64,000 bases of DNA, from positions 124,001-188,000 of the forward strand of contig NZ_SPPC01000001.1 of the NCBI RefSeq assembly GCF_004570975.1, written 5' to 3'. This DNA comes from Barnesiella sp. WM24 (GTDB lineage: Bacteria; Bacteroidota; Bacteroidia; Bacteroidales; Muribaculaceae). The notes under the pieces are model-generated. The model searched no databases. It was not told the DNA's origin and saw nothing but the letters and a program-made list of their open reading frames with translations. Positions 1-7,037 of the stretch are shown piece after piece. The position numbers and the translations under genes are program-made. Numbering within the stretch: position 1 is the first letter of the stretch; each line of letters starts with the position of its first letter.

Positions 1-658
1 TTCAAAATACCCTTCCTTCCGAGCCTTCACTAATCGTACACGAAAGAAAATAGTACAAACGGGTGAAAAAAAGGATACTGAAAATGCTAACGAAAATATT
101 GACATATCTGATTCAACAAAGCAACTAAAAGATCTTAAATCCGCAATCTACACAGTAAAAAAGATGGGAATTACCCCATCTTCCGAAATGCTATCAAAAT
201 TACATGAATTAGAGAAAGCCCTTACAACCTCTAAACTATATCCAGTAGTTTTTGCGGCAGTAAAGGAAATATCAAAATCTATAGACTTTAAATTGACAGT
301 TATAGCCAAAGACGGGGATATATATTTTGATTTCAATGATGATATTCTTGATATAAGTCAGAATCTCGATAATTTTATTCAGTATCAGGAAAGTTCCTCC
401 AAAGCAAGAAAGCGCCGACCCAATCTTAACTTTTATCAGATGGGGCTAATCGATGGTGATGTTCTAACTTTCGTCGCTGATGAAAGTATCAATGCTACGG
501 TCGTTAGCGAAAATAAGGTTGAGTATAACGGCAAGAAATATTCTCTGACTAAACTCACTCAAAAACTCAAGGGGTTGGATCATGCAATTCAGCCAACCGG
601 TGAGTGGAGATTAGAGGAACAGAATCTACTTGACCTCTACAACGAAACATATTCATAG
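1..658 (+). CDS. C-terminal part of a protein with a RAMA-like modified-DNA-reader domain (5' end outside window)
   Basis: The reading frame is open from the first full codon at position 2, so the gene begins left of the window and the ATG at 164 is probably internal. The visible N-terminal stretch is basic and then helical. The last ~75 residues have the pattern FYQMGLIDGDVLTF ... VEYNGKKYSLTKL ... GEWRLEEQNLLDLY, which resembles the RAMA (restriction enzyme adenine methylase associated) or DUF4357-type domains found at the ends of restriction and methylation proteins, where they are thought to read modified DNA. I see no catalytic motif in the visible part. The position at the head of a co-directional defence-like block supports a restriction or methylation link, but the full protein cannot be named from here. 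Confidence 0.5.
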   Translation, partial: SKYPSFRAFTNRTRKKIVQTGEKKDTENANENIDISDSTKQLKDLKSAIYTVKKMGITPSSEMLSKLHELEKALTTSKLYPVVFAAVKEISKSIDFKLTVIAKDGDIYFDFNDDILDISQNLDNFIQYQESSSKARKRRPNLNFYQMGLIDGDVLTFVADESINATVVSENKVEYNGKKYSLTKLTQKLKGLDHAIQPTGEWRLEEQNLLDLYNETYS

Positions 659-736
659 CAATTCCAACCATCAAATTCTCATAACCATCGAAGTTTGATA
701 TAAAATAACTATTACCCACCATAGTTCTTGATTCGA

Positions 737-1720
737 ATGGCAACTCTTAACAAACTCAGTACTCATTATCTATTTTCGGATGATGGACATTTTATGGACG
801 CATTTATTTTTAATAAATGCGAATACCAATTATTGGGGATTATTCAGGAAGTAAAGAGATTAGTAAGTGCAGATATAGAAGTAAGCGTACAGCCACTTTT
901 AGAAGGTAGCCTTTGGAGTAGATTAAAGTTTACAGCCAAAGATGGAAAAGAAATTAAACTCCAATGGGTTATTGCTCTCGTTATAGCATTATCTGTTAAT
1001 CCCCTATCTACTTCCTTAGATAATGTTCTTAATTGGGCATTTGAATACATTAAAGATGGTTCCTATATACACAATCTAAAGAAAGAAAAAGAACGTCTTG
1101 AATTAGAAAAGGAAGTAAGAGAACTGCGTGCAGATTCATTAAAACATGCAACAGTAGACATTCAGAATAAGATAAAACGAAGAGTATCGAATCTATATTG
1201 TGAAGCAAAAAAAGAATCTCGTATTACAGGCATCGGCTTTTCTTCATCCGTTGGTAATGCTGACAATAATGAAATTGTTATCAATCGACATTCTTTCGAT
1301 GCATATATTATCACTGACGCGATGGAGGATGAAAATACAATTTATAACGTCAGAATTGATATTATTGCGCCTGTGCTTCGCAAACGAAAAATTAAATGGC
1401 AAGGAGTCTATAATTCTCAGCCAGTTCCTTTTAAGTTAAGCGATGTAGATTTTAGAAATTCTGTTTTAAAAGGCGATGTGGATTTTACAGGCGGTACATA
1501 TATTATATGTGACCTAAAAATCTACACTTCGGTTGATAAAGAAGGAGAAACTAAAATTAGTGGATATGAAGTTATAGAAGTACACTCATGCGGGAAAGAT
1601 GATAATCCTCCAGAAATAACGACCGGTGAAAGGAAACGTCAACTACAACGTCAGGCTAATAATTCTCCAACCCTTTTTGACTTTGATGTTGATTCTGATT
1701 TAAAAGATGACGCTTCATAA
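737..1720 (+). CDS. Unknown protein paired with the downstream kinase-fold gene
   Basis: I do not recognise this family. The first good start is the ATG at 737; a TTG at 728 would add only three residues. The protein has about 327 residues: a mixed N-terminal part, a short hydrophobic helix near residues 80-100 (WVIALVIALSV), a charged coiled-coil-like stretch (KKEKERLELEKEVRELRADS) near 115-135, and a beta-rich C-terminal half. No signal peptide is visible. The stop lies 2 bases before the ATG of the kinase-fold gene at 1723, so the two are almost certainly translated together. The pairing suggests a substrate, sensor or adaptor for the kinase, which is inference. Confidence 0.6.
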   Translation: MATLNKLSTHYLFSDDGHFMDAFIFNKCEYQLLGIIQEVKRLVSADIEVSVQPLLEGSLWSRLKFTAKDGKEIKLQWVIALVIALSVNPLSTSLDNVLNWAFEYIKDGSYIHNLKKEKERLELEKEVRELRADSLKHATVDIQNKIKRRVSNLYCEAKKESRITGIGFSSSVGNADNNEIVINRHSFDAYIITDAMEDENTIYNVRIDIIAPVLRKRKIKWQGVYNSQPVPFKLSDVDFRNSVLKGDVDFTGGTYIICDLKIYTSVDKEGETKISGYEVIEVHSCGKDDNPPEITTGERKRQLQRQANNSPTLFDFDVDSDLKDDAS

Positions 1721-1722
1721 AA

Positions 1723-2388
1723 ATGGCACAAGGAAAAATCGATAAATTAAAACAGGAATTTTCACTCAAATATCCCCATATAAGGCTTACGGGACTACTT
1801 GGGACTGGTAATCACGGAATTGCCTTTGCCATACCTGATGAGAAAGTTCTGAAATTAACTTCTGATTCGGTATGCAAGGCTCTTCAAGGTAGCCATTGTA
1901 AACATCTCTGTGATATAGAATCTATGGGAGCGTTTTACTCTGGTATTGAGGAGCGAATGTATACTTGGATTATTATGGAACGACTGTATAAATCACCTGA
2001 ACAAGAATGGGTCAATCAAGCTTTCCGTGATTTCAGACATGCATGGTTTTCTCTTTTTCCAGATAATCCAATCACCAATTATCTAACTTGGAGCGACCTT
2101 TGGTCGATATACAAATACAAAGAAACAGCTAAAATCAATCGATGTATAATGTTGTGTAACGATTATATATCACATATCAATGAGAATGAGGATACGCTTA
2201 TGAAACTTTCAGATCAACAAATATCCACACGGATTCAATACGTATCTGTTTTCTTTGAGTTCATAGAAAAGGCGTATGCTGAATTGTTTAGTATCTGTCC
2301 TTACGGACGAATCGACTTGAATGAAGGAAACTTTATGTTTGATAAGAAAGGCAATCTAAAAGTCCTCGATATGCAAACAGCGATGTAA
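1723..2388 (+). CDS. Small protein-kinase-fold protein
   Basis: The 221-residue protein has the layout of a minimal protein kinase. A glycine-rich loop lies at residues 24-35 (GLLGTGNHGIAF), a lysine in beta-3 at K44 (KVLKLT), and a hinge-like IIMERL near 84-89. A catalytic-loop equivalent R-I-D-L-N-E-G-N has D198 and N203, and a metal-binding aspartate stands at D216 (VLDMQT) in place of DFG. The chain ends five residues after D216, so the activation segment and C-lobe helices that normally follow are missing or rearranged. It may be a minimal kinase, an aminoglycoside-kinase-like enzyme or a pseudokinase. It follows the unknown gene at 737 with a 2-base gap and lies within a defence-like block. 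The fold is supported by motifs; the substrate is unknown. Confidence 0.6.
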   Translation: MAQGKIDKLKQEFSLKYPHIRLTGLLGTGNHGIAFAIPDEKVLKLTSDSVCKALQGSHCKHLCDIESMGAFYSGIEERMYTWIIMERLYKSPEQEWVNQAFRDFRHAWFSLFPDNPITNYLTWSDLWSIYKYKETAKINRCIMLCNDYISHINENEDTLMKLSDQQISTRIQYVSVFFEFIEKAYAELFSICPYGRIDLNEGNFMFDKKGNLKVLDMQTAM

Positions 2389-2410
2389 AAATTACACTAA
2401 TATAATACAG

Positions 2411-2806
2411 ATGGCTAAGAAGTTTGAGATACGAAATAGCACGGTGGAATTCCAGATCTTTCAGATTGAGGGGAAGGAGTACGGTGTGCAGGTTGTGTAC
2501 CGGGATGAAAGTATCTGGTGCACACAGAAGGCTATGGCGCAGCTTTTTGATTGCTCCACTGATAACATCGGGTTACATCTGAAAAATATATATGATACCG
2601 GAGAGTTATTGCAAGAGGCAACTACCGAGAAATTCTCGGGAGTTCAAACCGAAGATGAGCGTCAGGTACATCGCATCTCAAATTCTATTATGCCAACAGT
2701 TTTGCTGAGTCGTAGTTTGAAAAAACACCTCATTATTCAAGATCGCCTATTCCAATCGGACTTCAACCGTTTTAACGATAACGTCCTTTCGTTAGATTCA
2801 GAATAA
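2411..2806 (+). CDS. Shortened RhuM-like protein
   Basis: The N-terminal ~90 residues match the RhuM virulence-protein family: an IRNSTVEFQIFQIEGKE opening, then an HTH-like region (WCTQKAMAQLFDCSTDNIG) and ERQVHR. Family members usually run to about 300 residues and continue into a YNLDAI-type core, but here the sequence jumps after ERQVHR to an unrelated-looking 35-residue tail and stops at 131 residues. This suggests an internal deletion, leaving an HTH-like fragment. The gene ends 9 bases before the Fic gene; RhuM and Fic genes are often neighbours in Bacteroidota. Whether the remnant still regulates or restrains Fic is not known. Confidence 0.6.
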   Translation: MAKKFEIRNSTVEFQIFQIEGKEYGVQVVYRDESIWCTQKAMAQLFDCSTDNIGLHLKNIYDTGELLQEATTEKFSGVQTEDERQVHRISNSIMPTVLLSRSLKKHLIIQDRLFQSDFNRFNDNVLSLDSE

Positions 2807-2815
2807 TCATTAGAG

Positions 2816-3937
2816 ATGTCATACAAAGAAAAATATCAAGGGCTTGAGCAGTATCTGACTTCCGGTGAGCCGGGAGTGGAGGAGCGTGCCCGTAACTGGT
2901 CTATTGCTATCGGGTTACAGGATGTTGACCGATTGAAGCCATCGGAGTTTTTGCTTGAACAAGCCAAGGCAAACATAGAAGGTTCGCTTTCAAGTGAGGA
3001 AGTTGGCAAACGTCTGGAGGAGTATTATAGCCAGAGGTCTGTCCGCGAGCAAGCTGAAGTTGACGGGACTTTTGAGGCAGACCAAGTTTCAAACCGAATC
3101 AATCTACTTTTAGCAGAGAAGGCTTTTTCATTCTCGCCTATGGAGTTGTCCCGCATTCATGGCTTTCTCTTCAAAGATGTCCTTTCTCATGCCGGACAGT
3201 ACCGCACCTATAATATTACCAAGAATCAGTGGATTCTTGATGGCGATACTATCGGCTATGGTAGTGCAAACTCTTTGTCAGAACTTCTGACATATGATTT
3301 TAGTGAAGAGAAAAAATTTGATTATAGTGCTGTTTCTTCCGTTGAGGCTATAAGACATATCACGCGATTCATTTCAGACATTTGGCAGATTCATGCCTTT
3401 GGGGAAGGGAACACTAGAACGACCGCAGTCTTCCTTATCAAGTATTTGAGAAGTTTTGGGTTCGATGTGAATAATGAGAGCTTTGAAAAGCACTCATGGT
3501 TCTTCCGTAATGCCCTCGTTCGTTCTCAATACGAGAATATACCTAAGGGCGTTCACCGTACATTTGAACCACTTGAACGATTCATGAATTTTGCGGTATT
3601 TGGCATACCGGCAGATCTCCGTAACCGAACTCTTCACATCCGGTGGGAAGAGTCAAAATCTCGAAATGACGTTTGGGAATCTCCTAAACGCCAAAATGAC
3701 GTTTTGGAAACGTCAGAAGAATTATCCGCACGACTTACATTGAAAGAAATGGCTGTTATCAGGCTTATAATGAACGACCCGCAAATTTCAATAGCAAATA
3801 TTGCAACTAAAACAAGTCTGAGTAAACGGACGGTCGATCGTGCCATAGCTTCGCTTAAAGAGAAAGCAATCCTCTCACGAATTGGGGCTAAGAATAATGC
3901 AACTTGGATTATTAACAATACGCCTTCGGAATTATGA
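2816..3937 (+). CDS. Fic-family AMPylase with built-in VbhA-like region and winged helix
   Basis: The Fic active-site motif HAFGEGNTRT sits at residues 193-202 and keeps the catalytic histidine, the acidic residue and the anion-binding arginine, so the protein should transfer AMP (or another nucleotide moiety) to a target side chain. Residues 41-72 (EFLLEQAKANIEG ... SSEEV) resemble the VbhA antitoxin domain, whose glutamate normally blocks the ATP site. Here the IEG is present, but the usual serine or threonine four residues before the glutamate is a lysine. Residues ~310-370 form a winged-helix-like DNA-binding end. The 373-residue length suits a full self-inhibited Fic protein. The gene lies directly after the RhuM remnant and before the DUF6361 operon. 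Confidence 0.88.
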   Translation: MSYKEKYQGLEQYLTSGEPGVEERARNWSIAIGLQDVDRLKPSEFLLEQAKANIEGSLSSEEVGKRLEEYYSQRSVREQAEVDGTFEADQVSNRINLLLAEKAFSFSPMELSRIHGFLFKDVLSHAGQYRTYNITKNQWILDGDTIGYGSANSLSELLTYDFSEEKKFDYSAVSSVEAIRHITRFISDIWQIHAFGEGNTRTTAVFLIKYLRSFGFDVNNESFEKHSWFFRNALVRSQYENIPKGVHRTFEPLERFMNFAVFGIPADLRNRTLHIRWEESKSRNDVWESPKRQNDVLETSEELSARLTLKEMAVIRLIMNDPQISIANIATKTSLSKRTVDRAIASLKEKAILSRIGAKNNATWIINNTPSEL

Positions 3938-4004
3938 GCATGAAATCTATACTGTGTTTTATTATAATAAAATGTTGTTACACTTGGATATACTATTACG
4001 ACGA

Positions 4005-5234
4005 ATGGAAATAGGATTTGTGAGTTTTAATCAAGAGGCTCTGAACCGTGCTAACAAGGTGATGAAACTATTGCAGGGTCAAGGAGCGATTGACGAACTT
4101 GGGCTTGGACGTATCCGAGATGCTTTCTCAAATACCATGTTCCCGGGCATGTCAGTCTTGCAGACTCATGCCAAATATTTCTTGTTAATGCCGGCACTCT
4201 ATGCCCATCTCGAAAAGACACGAATATCCGACACCCGCGAAGCGCGTACCATTGTGCGCGAACAGGAAGTTAAGCTGACATATCGTCTTATTGAAGGGTC
4301 CTCAAAAGATACTACCGGTATTATCGGCGCAGATATGTTGAAGGAAAGTCGAGGCGCGAAATATGTAAAGTATGATCCAGCCTATGTATATCAAGCCGGA
4401 ATGGAAACATATGGACTAATTCCTTCCGGAGGCAATATCTATGCAACTCTTGCTGAGCGTTCTGCCATCTATCAAAACATGCCGAGAAAACATAAGGGAA
4501 CCGAAGAAAATGGAGATGATTCGGATGACCTGACAGGTAATCGTCAGCTATTCAAAACTTGTGGTGTGAACTATAATTTCAATAGCAAAGCGCAGTTATC
4601 TATTACATTAATGCGTAAAGAGGCTGAATTTCTCAAGCAGCAGATAGTGACTACTACTCATGGTTCGTTGCTTAGTTATCTGCTTGACAGTGGCCTATAC
4701 GAGAGGGTCCCCGCCTTCTCGTTCGATGATGATGACTTGGGTACATTATTAAAAGATAATGTACCAGATGAATTATATCTAACCTACAATTTAGCTTTGC
4801 GTTATTCACGATTTGCCTATCTACTACGACTGAGATATGCTATGCAATATGATATACTAGTCGGAGCTGAAGAATCAGCAGAAATTGAGGCGGCGGAATT
4901 TAGTAGGCTACTGACTAAATACGCATATGAATTTACTCCAGACTCTATCAATGAGATAATCCAGTTCGTGTCGTCAAAAGTGACCGAGGAGTCATGCAAG
5001 CTTTTTATCAAAAAGAGTGCTCAACTCATTGCGGAAAAGAATTTTGACGAACTTGATAGACAAATCGTACTGAGAGAGAAAACCATCAAGGGTCTAAAAA
5101 GAAGTAAACTCCTAAACTATAAAGACATGCCGCAAGGAAAACCATTTGAATCTCCCCAGCCAATGGCTTACCGATGGAATACAATTGTTCGAACTGTGTT
5201 GTCTGAAATTGAGGAAGGATTGAGCAATGAATGA
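4005..5234 (+). CDS. DUF6361-family protein, first gene of a putative antiphage trio
   Basis: I chose the ATG at 4005 because the conserved-looking start MEIGFVSFNQEALNRANK follows it; the frame is open upstream to 3882, but that part overlaps fic and looks random. The ~409-residue protein is rich in helices, has no membrane segment and contains an acidic linker near residues 158-170. I place it in the DUF6361 group from overall pattern; no catalytic motif is evident. Its last 8 bases overlap the start of the PLD gene, which is next to the helicase, so the three products are probably made in fixed ratio and work together. The function is inferred only from this context. Confidence 0.7.
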   Translation: MEIGFVSFNQEALNRANKVMKLLQGQGAIDELGLGRIRDAFSNTMFPGMSVLQTHAKYFLLMPALYAHLEKTRISDTREARTIVREQEVKLTYRLIEGSSKDTTGIIGADMLKESRGAKYVKYDPAYVYQAGMETYGLIPSGGNIYATLAERSAIYQNMPRKHKGTEENGDDSDDLTGNRQLFKTCGVNYNFNSKAQLSITLMRKEAEFLKQQIVTTTHGSLLSYLLDSGLYERVPAFSFDDDDLGTLLKDNVPDELYLTYNLALRYSRFAYLLRLRYAMQYDILVGAEESAEIEAAEFSRLLTKYAYEFTPDSINEIIQFVSSKVTEESCKLFIKKSAQLIAEKNFDELDRQIVLREKTIKGLKRSKLLNYKDMPQGKPFESPQPMAYRWNTIVRTVLSEIEEGLSNE

Positions 5235-7035
5235 CTTGGTATATAATGAAATAGTTGCAACTCCAGGCTATGAGTTGGAATTTGCAGTCGGTACGACCTA
5301 CAGTCTTGATGCGGAGGCATTCCTCGCCATCGCCTTGTCTTTTGCTCGTCTTGGTGACGTAACCGATGCTGATTTCCAATCTCCATTCCGTCTGCTTGAA
5401 GGTTTGCGTCAAGCAAATAATCGTATTGCCCTCTTTTGTAATCGTGCCGGATTACAACCGCCCCTACGCATGAATCCACTGTATGCCATGCTTGACAAGA
5501 GTGTATTTGAGGTTGCAGACGAGCATAAAGGAAAAGAATTGGCTAACTTCCATCCGAAAATATGGGTGATAAAAGAGCGTTCGCTTGACGACCGTACCAA
5601 GCGTCAGATAAAACTTGTGGTAATGAGTCGTAATCTCACAAAAGATTCAAGTCTAGATATCGCGGCTACAATGACAGCACCTCTTGATGTAAAGACTTCT
5701 GCTGAACTTCGCCGCAAACATCAACCTCTTAAAGATTTATTGATGATTCTTGCGGAGAAGGCTAATCCTGACAAGAAAAAGAAGATTCGAAAACTTGTCA
5801 ACGACCTCGACTCAATGGGTAAATTTGTTCTTGATTCTCCTTTCGAAGATTATGAGTTTCTTCCGATTCATTTCGGCGAGAATCTGAATCCGAAAATAGA
5901 CATTACAAGAGATTTAGCAGGACAGAAGATGATGATAGTATCACCCTTCATTGATAAGACACCCCTCAAGAGTGACGGCAATTCAAATCCTATTCAGTGG
6001 CTCAATGAATATAAGCCATCGAGCGAAAAGGTGCTGATTACTCGCATTGATAGTCTTACACCTGAAATCTTGAGTATTTATTCCAGCAATAAACGTGAGA
6101 TTTGGGTTATGTCGCAGGTTGCGGAACAAAATGATATTCAGCCGATGAATCTTCATGCCAAGATGTATTTTTCTTGGGCTCCGGAAACTTATCCGAATGG
6201 AATCTATTATTGGCTTGGTTCGGCAAATGCTACTGAAAGTGGCTTCAACCAAAATTCGGAGTTCCTTCTCAGGCTATCAATGCCTATAGGTAGAGGTCGA
6301 TTTGAGACGTTCAAATCTGAATTTTGCGATGAGAAAAAGCAATTGTGTGAACAAATAACGTCATTACCAAAATCTGAAAGCAGCCAAGAGGATCATTCTA
6401 TTACTATTGCTATACGCAAAAACTTGATTAGTAGGAATAACCTCTCAGCCGAGGTTATTGAAATTGAAGGAGAATATACTGTTGTTATCTCAGCTAAGAA
6501 GTGTAATGGCATTAATGGCCGAATAACATTTGCCCCAATTCAAGAGCCTTGTAATGAGTCAGAGCTAATGCCGGATGCGCTGATATGTAAATTGAACGGT
6601 ATATCACGAATCCAGCTTTCGGAATTTTATATTCTTAAGGTCATTCCATTTGATGAGACAATCAAACCAATTAGAATGGCAATAAAGATTCCAACAAAAG
6701 GTATTCCTGAGGATCGCGATAATCATATATTCCGTTCGTTGATAAATACTTCTGATAAGTTTCTCAACTACGTCGAGATGATGATTACGAACCGTCCACA
6801 AGAGTTCGCGTCAATAATGATGCAAACCGATGAGGCAAAATCTATGGGAGAAAATACTTTTGCTAATCATAAAGGTAATACACTTTATGAATCTTTGCTT
6901 CGTATTGCTGCCACTAATCCAGAAAGATTGGAAGAAATTGAAGAATTAGTAAATCGACTGGATGCGACAGTCGTCCCTGATTCTTTCCGTCAGATGTCTG
7001 ACATGTTCAAACGTTCAATCAAAAAACTTCGTTGA
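5227..7035 (+). CDS. Phospholipase-D-superfamily nuclease-like protein (antiphage type)
   Basis: Two HxK half-sites typical of PLD-superfamily nucleases are visible. The first is HPKIWVI at about residues 109-115, followed by SRNLTKDSSLD; the second is HAKMYF at about residue 310, followed by LGSANATESGFNQNSE, including the GSxN-type serine and asparagine. The enzyme is therefore likely to cleave nucleic-acid phosphodiester bonds through a covalent histidine intermediate. The C-terminal ~200 residues are of unknown role. The start ATG overlaps the end of the DUF6361 gene by 8 bases, and the helicase starts 2 bases after its stop. PLD plus SF2 helicase recalls DISARM (DrmC with DrmA), but the DrmB marker is absent, so I do not assign that name. 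Confidence 0.82.
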   Translation: MNDLVYNEIVATPGYELEFAVGTTYSLDAEAFLAIALSFARLGDVTDADFQSPFRLLEGLRQANNRIALFCNRAGLQPPLRMNPLYAMLDKSVFEVADEHKGKELANFHPKIWVIKERSLDDRTKRQIKLVVMSRNLTKDSSLDIAATMTAPLDVKTSAELRRKHQPLKDLLMILAEKANPDKKKKIRKLVNDLDSMGKFVLDSPFEDYEFLPIHFGENLNPKIDITRDLAGQKMMIVSPFIDKTPLKSDGNSNPIQWLNEYKPSSEKVLITRIDSLTPEILSIYSSNKREIWVMSQVAEQNDIQPMNLHAKMYFSWAPETYPNGIYYWLGSANATESGFNQNSEFLLRLSMPIGRGRFETFKSEFCDEKKQLCEQITSLPKSESSQEDHSITIAIRKNLISRNNLSAEVIEIEGEYTVVISAKKCNGINGRITFAPIQEPCNESELMPDALICKLNGISRIQLSEFYILKVIPFDETIKPIRMAIKIPTKGIPEDRDNHIFRSLINTSDKFLNYVEMMITNRPQEFASIMMQTDEAKSMGENTFANHKGNTLYESLLRIAATNPERLEEIEELVNRLDATVVPDSFRQMSDMFKRSIKKLR

Positions 7036-7037
7036 TT

